Positions 45,336 through 55,514 of a stretch of 64,000 nt of DNA are shown here, one piece after another (the stretch's first letter is position 1; the number at the start of each line of letters is the position of its first letter). The stretch lies in assembly GCA_037355855.1 (NCBI GenBank), contig CM074763.1, positions 2,356,001-2,420,000 of the forward strand, in the 5' to 3' direction. Made by a program: the position numbers and the translations under genes. The DNA comes from Pseudo-nitzschia pungens. Lineage: Eukaryota; Bacillariophyta; Bacillariophyceae; Bacillariales; Bacillariaceae. Below the pieces are notes generated by a model, which had not been told where the DNA came from, made no database searches, and saw only the letters and a list, made by a program, of their open reading frames with translations.

Positions 45336-46206
45336 TCAATGGTCGTGGCTGTGATCGTGATCGTGGCCGCAGCAATCGCTGGTTCCCCCCGCAATGGCAT
45401 GGGCGGCACAGCCCTCTTGCTGCTGCGAGAGATAGTTCGAGCCCAGCAACAGAGCGCAACCGCCCACGTTGGAAAGCCGGTGCCACACGGAGGGATGGCA
45501 CCCGCAGCTCTGCATGTTGTGGATCGCGTTCGTCAGGAGCGCGGGCCACGAGTGGGGCAGGTGCCAGTGGGAATTCGCAATTCCCACCAGGGCCATTCCA
45601 AACAGCGCCATCGAGGCGATCCGCTTCTTGCGGTGCCCCCAGTAATTGACGGCAGTCGTCAGGGAACCGACCGGCAGGACGAAGAACAAAGCCAGCGAGT
45701 GACCCAGCTTGTCGATCATTTGCAATTTTGCGGCGCTCAGACTGACCACTCCCAAGAGAGGCAGGCCCACGGTGACGATCGGCAATAGAGTGCAGTCCAG
45801 GACACACAAAATGCTGGCGAGGTTCGAGACCTTTCGGAATTTATCGAGGATGGACTTGTTGCCGTTCTTTCCCACCGCGACATCTTGGCTGCTTTCGAAA
45901 CTCGCCTGGGCCGACGATGCCCCGTTGATCACATTGGCCTTGACGGTGTCCTTGGTGGTGGTTAGCGAATCGTCGGTGGAAAAAAGGGGAGACACCCGAA
46001 ACAATCTTTGCTGGAAGATTCCATCGGGGGACTTTTGCTTCGGTGCCGCGGTCCGGCTCGTGCGGGCAGTCGCAAAAGCAAAGGTGAATGCCAAGGGAAG
46101 AGGCGAAGACCTTGGCGCGAGGGAACCGAGGACAGGCAATCATTCCGAGCAAGAACAAGGCAGCAACCTTCTGGGTGTGTTGTTTTCTTTGGTATCGGTA
46201 TAGCAT
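45336..46206 (-). CDS. MerC-domain membrane protein with His/Asp tail; leader out of frame
   Basis: The main frame (45336 to about 46139) has no ATG at its 5' end. It encodes NLASILCVLDCTLLPIVTVG, GLPLLGVVSLS, KLGHSLALFFVLPVGSLTTA, RIASMALFGMALVGIA and HNMQSCGCHPSVWHRLSNVG: the four-helix MerC fold with its Cys pairs. MerC proteins transport mercuric or other soft metal ions in bacteria; the eukaryotic role is not established. The tail CCGHDHDHSHDH is a likely metal-binding His/Asp cluster. A hydrophobic leader starting at the ATG at 46206 (KVAALFLLGMIACP) lies in a frame one base off, so a +1 shift near 46110-46140, an assembly error or a missed exon must be assumed. The targeting is therefore uncertain, though a plastid leader would fit. 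Confidence 0.72.
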
Positions 46207-46795
46207 CGGCATTGTCTAATGTTTCTCTCTCTCTCTCTATATATATATATATCGTTCGTGATCTCGATCTCGATCTTTGGAGTTTCCCGATTTAAATAAT
46301 CGTCCAGTAAACCTTACAAGGATGACAGTCGAAAGGATTCGCTACCGATGCTGCAGGGCATGCTTTCGGTGAATATTGGGGGCCGAAATGCGACGAAGGA
46401 AGAAAACTTGACCTCGGAAGAAGAAACAAAAGAATTCTTTCTTTCTCGGGATCGTGGATCGTGCCCCACGTACAACATGGAAGAATTCATACCGCTGCTG
46501 GGAAGTGTCAGGCCTGCTGTTTTTGAATGCGAAACAGAAACTGCGAAGATCCTGTCGTCGAATGAATGAATGAATCAAAATCAATCTGGAGAGTCACGCG
46601 TCACGCTTCGCGCCAACACACGCTACCGTACTGATAATGATTCTCATTTTTGACAGATCTATCCTGCAATACTTAACCTTACCGTAACCTTACTTTCACC
46701 AGCAATCTTACCGGTACGGAAATACCGTAGGAGATTCTACGATTGATCTACTCGAGTTGGTCGACGAAAATTGCTACACATCCCTCGAGCAATAT
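46207..46795. other. Intergenic region left of the LTR element
   Basis: A (CT)n(AT)n microsatellite lies at 46219-46252. A 73-codon ATG frame at 46348-46569 has no recognisable features and is not called. GTAC-rich DNA lies near 46690-46730. Confidence 0.55.
46219..46252 (+). repeat. (CT)n(AT)n compound microsatellite
   Basis: A CT run passes directly into an AT run, 19 nt upstream of the MerC-like leader ATG. Confidence 0.8.
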
Positions 46796-47004
46796 TGCCA
46801 TACCCCGGGTCTACTAATGAATAAAGTAGTGATATGCAAATTGTAATTGTGAGCTATTAGATGATTAGTGAAGGTGGTGGAGATGCTCTCTCATGGAGCA
46901 TTGAGCGAGTGGTCAGCGAGCCCTGCTGAGTCAGCTCATCGCCGATCTTGCTCTGATCCAAACCTTAACCTTATTCTTATTTAGGGTTGGTTCGGTGCAC
47001 GGCA
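46796..47004. repeat. LTR, left copy
   Basis: 209 bp, TGCCATACCCC... to ...GTGCACGGCA. It contains the motif ACCTTAACCTTATTC and ends with TG/CA-type termini. Confidence 0.9.
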
Positions 47005-47104
47005 TACGCCTCCATGGGAATGTCACTATTGGTTCAATCAATCCCTTTCCAATCGTTACAGTCACATTAATTATGAGCTGCTGGACTAGGGAGTATCACT
47101 GCTG

Positions 47105-47530
47105 TTATTAGAAGTCCTCACCCACCACATGGGAATGATGAGGTTGTAATAGTAAAGGAAAGGCATGTCAGTCCACACTTGGTTGAGTCAGCCTTATTCA
47201 CCTGCAGGGAGTTTTCTGTATTCTCCTCTGTAGCGTGAAAAGAAGAGAGGAGTGGTTTTGTGTAACCTGTGGAGCTTCCTGTACAACTCTTAGGCTGTAG
47301 TATTCCACATCCTTCGCCTCCACGGAAGCATGTAGCTCTTCGCGTTCCAGCACTGTTGGCTGTTAAAAAAAGAAGTCCTCACCCACCACATGGGAATGAT
47401 GAGGTTGCAATCAGCCCATAGTTCGTTGACTAGGCTGTGTCCACCTGCAGGGAGTGTTCTGTATCCTCCTCTGTAGGATGAAGAGAAGAGAGGAGTGGTT
47501 TTGTCAAACATCCTTCGCCTCCACGAAAGC
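47105..47530. repeat. Duplicated block inside the LTR element
   Basis: Two related blocks, about 47108-47265 and 47369-47508, share AAGTCCTCACCCACCACATG and the AAGAGAGGAGTGGTTTTG motif, offset by 240-260 bp. Confidence 0.75.
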
Positions 47531-47719
47531 ATGTAGCGCTTCGTATTCCAGTGAATTGCTGGATGGTGTTTGTCTGTTGTTGCTGCTGCTCCATCGGGTG
47601 GAGCTAGCTGCAACTGGGATTGACGTTCCTCCGTTTTATCCCATGTCTGTCACCGTCCCACTGGATTGGTCGTTTGCTGTCATCTTTTCGGACACGTTCA
47701 TTAGTTTGGGATTATTTTT

Positions 47720-48770
47720 TGTCGACGACCATGGCCCTGTTGAGGTCCTTAGGTGTCGCTGTTGGCGCTGCTGGCCCATCTAATGGGTCTAACTGCGTCT
47801 TTAGCCGTCGTTCGTTGAACGCTTGGTTGATTGTTGCCATCACTCTGGATTGGTCTTATTGTCGCCGTAGCGTTGTTATCAGAGAAAATAGACGCCATCA
47901 CACTGGATTGGTCGTCTTGTGTATTGTCGACCGTTTGGGTCGGTCGTGCTTATTATTTCTTTTATCAACCATGGGCCTATCGAGGTCCTTAGGTTGCTCT
48001 GTTGTTGCTGCTGCTCCATCTAATGGTGCAAACTGCAACTTTGCCGTCGTTCGTCGAACGATCAGCATGTTCCGTTTCCGTCGATCGCCAACGATTGGAG
48101 TGATTGTCGCCGTAGCGCTTTGGTCGTTTCTTGCAGACTTCGTGTCGCGATCGGAGGTTTGCGTTATGATTCTTTGTCGACCATGGTCCTGTCGGGGTCC
48201 TTAGGTCTCTTTTACTTTGCTGTTGCTCCATCTTATGGTGCTAACTGCTCCTTTGCCGTCATTTGTCGAACAATTGGTCTTTCGAACGGTCTTTTCTGAC
48301 GTAAGATCATTATTTTCGATTGTCGTCTTTGTCAACCATGGCCCTGTGAGGTCCTTAGGTGGCTGAGTTGTTGCTGCTGCTCCATCTAATGGTGCTAGCT
48401 GCGACTGGGATTTACGTTGCTCCGTTCTACCCCGTTTTTGCCGTTCTTCCTGGAACGGTCTTTTGAACAGTCTCTTGCGCAGTGCCGTCTCCTGGGATCG
48501 GTCTTGCTTCTGTTATTCTTCTTCTTTCTTTTGTCGACGACCATGGTCCTGTTGGGGTCCTTAGGTGTCTCTGTTGTTGCTGCTGCTCCATCTGATGGTG
48601 CTAACTGCAACTGGGATTGACGTTGCTCCTCCGTTTCATCCCGTTTTTGTCGCCGTTCCTGGAACGGTCTTTTTCCAATATTTTGGTTGTTTCTTGTTGA
48701 CGACCGTGGTCCTGTTTAGGTACTTAGGTGTCTTTGTTGCTGCTGTTGCTCCCTTCTTTGGGCGCCAACA
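47720..48770. repeat. Degenerate tandem repeats inside the LTR element
   Basis: Six related units, 158-240 bp apart, each start near CGACCATGG(C/T)CCTG, continue with GAGGTCCTTAGG and GTTGCTGCTGCTCCATC, and end near GGTGCTAACTGC. They are centred near 47745, 47985, 48200, 48353, 48560 and 48720. The last is the most diverged. Confidence 0.8.
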
Positions 48771-48935
48771 GTTGCTGGGGTCGGTCTTCCTTGTGCTGCA
48801 GACACTGGATATCCTTCTCCCTGTTTTTGCTTCTCTGCGCCTCCATTTTTGGCAGTCTTTCGGATCCGTTGGTCCCTTGGTCCGATCGGTCCTTTCTGCT
48901 CATGGTCATCAGCGCTCAGCTTGATTTTAAAATCA

Positions 48936-49144
48936 TGCCATACCCCGGGTCTACTAATGAATAAAGTAGTGATATGCAAATTGTAATTGTGAGCTATTAG
49001 ATGATTAGTGAAGGTGGTGGAGATGCTCTCTCATGGAGCATTGAGCGAGTGGTCAGCGAGCCCTGCTGAGTCAGCTCATCGCCGATCTTGCTCTGATCCA
49101 AACCTTAACCTTATTCTTATTTAGGGTTGGTTCGGTGCACGGCA
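48936..49144. repeat. LTR, right copy
   Basis: 209 bp, apparently identical to the left copy over its whole length, with the same TG and CA ends. Confidence 0.9.
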
Positions 49145-50529
49145 AACATCCTACCGGTGTAATTACGGTGTCCTTTGTGACCTTTCCAAGAAGTTTATTT
49201 TTTGATGAGCAACACATAAGTAAATCTTATCCAAATCCTAGCATACTCTATTCTCACAGCAGTGCCATTCACCAGGAGTCTTCTCTTGATTCACCCAGTT
49301 CAGAATTGTTCAAACAACCCGGCAGAATGGATTGATTCTATTACTACTACTAGTGTATCACCAGAGGAGAGATCCTGACACAGTCGTCGTCACCTTGCCT
49401 CCTTCCCCCTCTATTGAAATTTGCTGCATGTATGTTTTGGGAGTACAGACCAAGTAGAAACACGATACAATTCAGTGATCAATGACTTTATTCTGTGACT
49501 TTTGTCATAAATGAGACTCTAAAATCTTGGACTAAACCATTCCAAAATGATGCAGTGGTTCCCTTAATGATCACAAGACCTAGAAAGAATGACTACTAGT
49601 TGCATGGAATGCTAAGATGGGCAAATGCATGCGTAGTACCAGCCCTGATGTACTGCTTCATATCCTTCCTCAAGGTAAGATCTGGTGGACTGAGTAGTGA
49701 GAGGGCAACAACTAGTAACACTTTCCTTCCAGTAAGGCAACAAGAAAAATGGGGTCAGTGGAAGCAGCATGCTCCCAATGGCTCAGTTTTTAAAAAATAA
49801 AGTCATTTCACCCATAATAGTAGTAAGGCCTTACCGTATCATGATGCTCTAGGACCACAAGAAGGGCAGAGTATAGTGGGATAAAGATAGTAACCTTACT
49901 AGTACTAGTAAACAAAATGCCAGTTGCTCGAAGTAAGGCCTTACCGTACGGTACAGTACAAAAGAACAGTTATTGATTGAGCCCAAGAAAATGGAGTTTA
50001 CTCTATCCCTCCCAGGACCGTTTTGGATTTTTGATCTCATCCAATTTTGGTTGACATTCTATCCACCGTTCTCATTTAGGAGGGAGTTGTTGCAAGATTA
50101 GTTGAATCGATATCGTAACGGCTATTTTGGAGCTGCAGCGCGCAATTTGAAGCATGCGCATCTTCTTCTCCGATTGTTTTGGATTTTTTCTTTCCGTTGT
50201 ACCTGACCGCACTATCGCTAAACTGCATAAATATTTCTTTCGATTTAAGTCAAATTTTGGCGCACGATGAAAAAATTTGAAAATCCCATTGGTTCTTGAC
50301 ACCCGATCGAAATCCGACCGTTGGCAACGGACACGGGTAAGGCGTTGCTCGTTTTGCATGCGTTGTGATACGCGCGAAAACAGCGGATATGCTTTTTTCT
50401 GCATCTATCCGGAAAAAGCCGAGCATCGGAGCATTGTTCATACACGTTTTTCAAAAACATCCTTCTTCCCATTCTACGAAGTATTCATCATCGACAAGCT
50501 CGAATTTGTTGATTTGACCCAAAAACAAA
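49145..50529. other. Intergenic region right of the LTR element
   Basis: AT-rich, no convincing gene. It has a short ACT/AGT block near 49340-49352 and 49903-49912 and repeated TAAGGCCTTACCGTA motifs near 49827 and 49935. A minus-strand frame at 50072-50404 lacks family features. The segment includes the promoter of the next gene. Confidence 0.55.
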
Positions 50530-52011
50530 ATGCTGTTCCGATCCGCTATCTTCGCGGCCCTCGCCGCCAGTGTTACGGCCTCCGAGATGATCCCCAACTT
50601 GAACATCCCGACCGATTCCAAAATGGGAAAGAGACTTTTGTCGAAGGCCCGTCGTGTCGAACAAAACAACCAAAACCAAGATGCCGCCTGGATGGCCGGA
50701 TACTCCATCAAGTATGATTCGTGCGCTTCTCTCATCCAGGTCCGAGAGGAGGGAGGAGGCCAAGACGAGGGCATCCTCTACACCCAAAACTTGGTCAAGT
50801 TCGTCATCTGCCCCGGAAACTCTGGAGACTGCTCCGACTGTGGCAGTGGCATTGCCCAATATGTTGTGAACATGAGAGAGTTCGTTGAGGCCTACGTCGA
50901 AATGAAGGAGCAAGCAAAGGAACAGGCTTGCGAAATGACTCGCGAATACTGCTACTGCGACAATGCTAACGATGACCAAGCGTGCGAGAACCAGTGTTTT
51001 ATTGACGCTGGCATGGAAGATTGCATTGAATACGAAGGAGAGGGACAAGAACAATTCCAGCTTCAAGAGTACATGGAGTGCAGAGGTGAGTCTCGATTCT
51101 AGCGTTGAATGTTCGGATAGAAACATTGTGAACGGTTTTCACTCACGTTGGAAGAACCGAATGCATCGTCTCGTCGAATTCGATCAAATTGTAGAAATGG
51201 AGGGTGCCCAAGGACAAAACAATAATAACAACGGAAACATGAACTACAACTATGCCGCCAACAACAACCAGAATGGTGTTGATATGTACCGCCAATACTT
51301 CATTGGACCTACATGCTCCGCTAAGGACGGAAAGAGTATCAACTTGGGAGTTTTCTACGATGCTGGATGCTCTGCTTCTGCTGGAAGTGGCGTCTACGAG
51401 GCTTTCCACTATGGAGTTTCCCTTCCGTACGAGTACCAACCTATCGTTGCTTTGAACGAATGTCTCTCGTGTCTTCAAGTCGATGAAAACGCTAACCAAA
51501 ACCAAAACCAAAACAACCAGAACTACAACAACAACTATAACTACAACAACAACCAAAACAGTAAGTGGAAAATGGATTTGATCCCGAACGCTTCGACTCT
51601 CGTTTCGTCAGAATTGGGATGCAGAACTAATGCTGTTTCCTTACTCGCTTTCCTATCGCAGACAACCAAAACCAAAACATGGAACCCACCGAGCTTTGCC
51701 AGCAATCTTACGAAATGGCTGCTAAGTGTGAATCCGGTTTGAGCAGCTACCTCGGACAGTACTTCTATGCCGATACCTCTGGCTGTGATTACATCAACAA
51801 CATCCTCCCCAACTTGCACAAGGCTGCACGAAAGATCTCCGGAGGAACGGTATCTAAAGCGTCTGTTCCAGGCAGCGCAGCAACTGCCACCGCCTTCGCT
51901 GTTGTCTTTGGATTGACAACCATCCTCCTCGGAGCCTACTCGTTCTTCTTGTACCGCAAGATTCACCGCGCCAAGGTAAACCTTGCCCAGGCCGAAATGG
52001 GAATTGCTTAA
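50530..52011 (+). CDS. Asn/Gln-rich, Cys-rich type I membrane protein of unknown function
   Basis: Three exons: 50530-51085, 51195-51560 and 51662-52011, with GTGAGT/TAG and GTAAGT/CAG borders, each in phase 1; 423 residues. A clean signal peptide (MLFRSAIFAALAASVTAS) opens the protein. The lumenal part has many cysteines in short-spaced pairs (CPGNSGDCSDCGSG, CEMTREYCYCDNAN, CFIDAGMEDC, NECLSCLQV, KCESGLSS), which suggests disulfide-bonded modules. Two low-complexity Asn/Gln/Tyr stretches flank the second exon, both spanning or touching splice sites. A single membrane helix near residues 384-406 (AFAVVFGLTTILLGAYSFFL) precedes a short basic cytosolic tail (YRKIHRAK). I do not know the function; layout fits a cell-surface or secretory-pathway protein. 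Codons are strongly C-ending, as in highly expressed genes. Confidence 0.85.
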
Positions 52012-53003
52012 TTAAGTTATTGAAGTAAGCAATCTTCAAGATCTTGGGGCTGCGGAAGTCGCAGAAGGAACGATGTTATAGCGCATCACTTCTTGTTTCG
52101 AAAGATTTGGTGGGGTTGCTCGTATTCGAAAGATAGAAGCAGCCTCGAACCAAACAAATTGTTCGTTGTGTAAACGTTTAACTTTTATTTTAATTGAAAA
52201 CCGAATCATATCATGTTTTCTATGTTTAGTAGCTATGCGTTTTTCCATGCTTCGCTGTCATATTTGCTGTGATATTCTTGGGAAGCAACCTACTTCTTTT
52301 ATCATTATTTACCAAGTAATGTACCAGGACAGGATGCTCGAAACTGTATCTTTTGTTGATTTTGATGATACGAAGTAGATTGACTATTATTTTTTTTTAA
52401 AAAAAAGCAACTGGTCCACGAAGTAGAAAATACAGTACGAAATAGAAGTAAGATCTTACAAGTAACTTACTGGTACTAAGAGTAATTTACTACGAAGTAA
52501 GTTAACCTTACTTCGTACGACTTCGTAATAGTTTCGATGCGCGAACCACGAACTTGTTTCGGTATTGATAGAAAGGGTTAAGGATAATGTAGCTAACTTC
52601 GGGTGGTAGAAAAGGGGAAAAAAGTTTCAGATCCATCGACGATCTCAAAAATCGATAAGAAGTCGAAAGTCGACACACGATGATCAACAAACACGAACTA
52701 GAGTAATCTTAACCTTACCGGGTACAATACTAGTAAAGGCCCCGGAAGACACCAAGATAACACGACACCCGACACCTGACACACGACGCAGACAACACAA
52801 TCCCTTCATCGCTTCGTTGCCTGATAGTAACATAAATAGAGCGACGAGGACATCACCCTTCTTCAACCTCCAAGCGACTTCGCTTGTACTGTGGTATCAA
52901 CGGTACGATAGAGGAGCAATACTAGTCCTACAAAACTTGGGACAAGGGCTGCTTCAAGGGCTCGACGTATTTCCAAAAGCTAATACGACACGGCAAATAG
53001 AAC
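52012..53003. other. Intergenic region with palindromic motifs
   Basis: No gene seen. It contains a T9A8 palindrome at 52390-52406, an 11-bp inverted repeat (TACGAAGTAAG and its complement) at 52491-52517, and several TACGAAGTA and AAGTAAC motifs between 52370 and 52530. Confidence 0.55.
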
Positions 53004-53114
53004 ATGTCTTCCGCTGGAGAGTCAGGTGCTCCATCCGCGATGAATGTTGCATCGTCCTCTACTGCTGGCGATGGCAACAACAGCGGCAGCATCGGCAACC
53101 AAGATTTCAACAGA

Positions 53115-53151
<37 letters not shown>

Positions 53152-54929
53152 ACATGAACTCGACGATGGCTCTGCCGACGGGCTTCTTGGAAGACCCGGC
53201 CGGGTTTTTGACGTCGATTGCTTCCCTGAACAGACAGGGAATATGGGAACTCTCCATGCTGGAGGGACCTCTGGCCAAGTGGTTTCAACAGGCGGAAAGA
53301 GCTCGGTTCGAGTCCCTCAACGAGTGCAACAAGACTAACAACGCGACAACCATGGACGATTCTTCCGCCACTGCTTTCGCCGTTCAGACTGCTACAACCG
53401 TGGCCCATCTCTATCTGCGAGCGGCCGCGGTGTCGCTCCGTGGTTCGTATTCCGGTGGGATGTCGCAGGAAATGGTTGCGATGGCGATCGTTCCGGGCTT
53501 TGATCCACAGCAGCAACAGCAACAACAACAACAACAGAACACAGCACTGCTGGAGGGCGTGGGAGCTGCTGCGGCCCTGTGTTCGGACCCATCGGCCATT
53601 GCGTCCAGTGGGATTCTTCCACTGCTGGCGCAAATCGTGGAGGCGGCGTCGTGGTCTTCTTCTTCATCGTCCTCCTTTGGCATTGCGGCGCCCCTGTCGA
53701 ATATCTCGTCTTCCAAGTCCTTTCCGCCACTGACCCAGGCGCACGTTGCATTCGTGCAGTGCTCCGTAGCGGCAAAACAATTCGAGCAGGCGGCACAGCT
53801 TGTCCGCGGCACCTGGCCCGTTCCCACCGCGACGAGTCTCGACAAGAAAAAATCGTCCTTTCCCAACCGGGGAAGCAGTGCCGGAGATGACCTGTACGAC
53901 ACCATTGCCACCATTGTGAAATACTATTATTTGCGCGGAATCATCCACTACGGCTGTGGTCGCGACCAATACGCAATGGCGCATCGGTGCTGGTGGACGT
54001 GTCTTTCCATTCCCGTGGATTACCAGAACCAACCGCTCGCCGGTGCCATTGCGATCGAAGCCTGGAAGAAACTAACGCTCGTTCAACCACTGTTGAAAAC
54101 GAATCACCCGTTGAAGGGAGGATTAGCCGGCAGAAACACCGGTGCGATCGAGCTGGCCTCCACCAAGATATACGCCATGGCTCATCCTCCGACCCGTCTT
54201 CCCAAGTGCGGGCGAAAAGCATTGACCAAGGCCGTGGTGACACTGATCCAAGGCTCCGCCGCGAATCGGAACACCAACACCGAAGAGGACCCATTTGGGG
54301 CACCCGTATCGGCGGCCGACGAGAACGTGAACATGGCCGAAGCAGCCAATGCCGACGACCACTATCCAGCAGCAGCAGCAGCAGCAGCAGCAGCTTCCCA
54401 AAACAATTACACCGTTTACACCATTTTGGGCCCGGCCGTTGAAGCCGGAGATAGGGCGATGGCAGAAAAGATCGTTCTCGAACACGCATCGGTATTGATG
54501 GCCGACGACAACATGGACATGGCTCAGAATTGCTTGTTGCGTGCCAAAGAACTCCAGGTTCGAAAGGCGTCCAAGATCTTTTCGGTTACCTCTCTCCGGA
54601 TACTGGCACGGCGCTGGAAGGTGACGCCGCAAGAGGCATCGCAACAGCTCGCGAATGCCGCGCACACGGGAGTCGTTGGTTCTCGGGTGGAAGCCGACGG
54701 GACCGTGGTCTTTTCCTCCCCAGCGACCGTTGCGGCCGGCATCGACCATTGGGTTGGCCTGCAGGAATGGATGATACTCCTGCAAAAAATGCAACACATG
54801 GATGTGGATATTTCGACGAGCTCAAAATACAGTTGCATGAAGCAAAAGGAGGGGCGGGGTGGTGCCACAGCCGATGTGATGTCAGGACCGCGGGTTTTAG
54901 AAGAGATTTACGGCGATCCCTCTCTGTAG
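53004..54929 (+). CDS. CSN3: COP9 signalosome subunit 3 (PCI protein)
   Basis: Single exon, 641 residues, longer than the 420 or so of other CSN3 proteins because of low-complexity inserts (Asn/Ser-rich start, poly-Gln near 170, poly-Ala near 455). CSN removes NEDD8 from cullins; CSN3 is a scaffold subunit. Diagnostic segments: YYYLRGIIHYGCGRDQYAMA followed by WWTCLSIPVDY and AGAIAIEAWKKLTLVQPLL, which correspond to the family's helical repeats, then a PCI/winged-helix end with LLRAKELQVRKASKIFSV, SLRILARRWKVTPQEASQQL and VEADGTVVFSSP. The ATG at 53004 is the first in frame and follows AT-rich leader DNA. Assignment is by the order of these blocks; a 26S proteasome PCI subunit is less likely. 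Confidence 0.82.
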
Positions 54930-55514
54930 ATGTGATCACTGCATCTGACAGCAATGCATCCGCGAGCTACGAAGTCAAAAAGGAGAGTGTGTCGAGTTGA
55001 TCCTGGAATTTCGGTCACCATTTTCTTGGGGTCGATCGATCGATGGGCTCGATGGAGTGACTCTTCCTCTCCGTTGTGCGGTAATTTCCCCGATCTTTTG
55101 TCGCATTCGATCCGTAAGGTTACTCACCAGAGAGAGCATCGGAAATCGCAGTGCTCTCGATGCATTTATTTAGGCTCCGGGTTTTGAACGAGAAAAGAGT
55201 TCGGAATCCTTTTGGCAAGGGGGGGGAGAACTCAATGTTGCTCTCTATGTTTTCCATACTCTGGAGCATTGTCCTTAGAACAAAACTGACGATAACATAA
55301 GGCTCATAAGCCCGTATTCTTTTTCAACAAATTATTTGCATTGTTTTCATTTCACAAAGTTAACGTTCCACGCAATCTGAAAAAGAACAGAGAAATCAAT
55401 GTTGTTTGTGCAATGTAATTGAATGGTGATGCAAGTCATTATCTATTCTACAGCTATTCGTTTCATAGTGGTGAGCAGAGATCGCTCTGCGCTGTCTACT
55501 TTTCATTCCCCCTT
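54930..55514. other. Convergent intergenic region
   Basis: Between CSN3 and the tetraspan-like gene. No gene seen; GATCGATCGATGG near 55030 and a G-run near 55220. Confidence 0.55.

Larger units (their letters stand above)
46796..49144. mobile_element. Small non-autonomous LTR element (TRIM/LARD-like)
   Basis: A 209-bp sequence occurs twice in direct orientation, at 46796-47004 and 48936-49144, and the copies look identical. Each begins TG and ends CA, as LTRs do. The 5 bp before the first copy (AATAT) and after the second (AACAT) match at four of five positions, consistent with a target-site duplication carrying one mutation. The 1.93-kb interior encodes no recognisable gag, protease, reverse transcriptase, RNase H or integrase, so the element would depend on enzymes from elsewhere. 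I could not identify a convincing primer-binding site or polypurine tract, so orientation is open. Identical LTRs imply recent insertion. It sits between the MerC-like gene and the Asn/Gln-rich protein gene and interrupts neither. Confidence 0.85.

Noticed and set aside
46348..46569. 73-codon ATG frame left of the LTR element
   Set aside because: Short, no domain, no supporting signals; could not be distinguished from chance.
47620..48204. 194-codon open frame inside the LTR element
   Set aside because: Its repeated peptides follow from the underlying DNA repeats; no gag, protease, RT or integrase signature.
50072..50404. 110-codon minus-strand frame upstream of the Asn/Gln-rich gene
   Set aside because: Sits in the promoter of a well-supported gene and has no recognisable domain.
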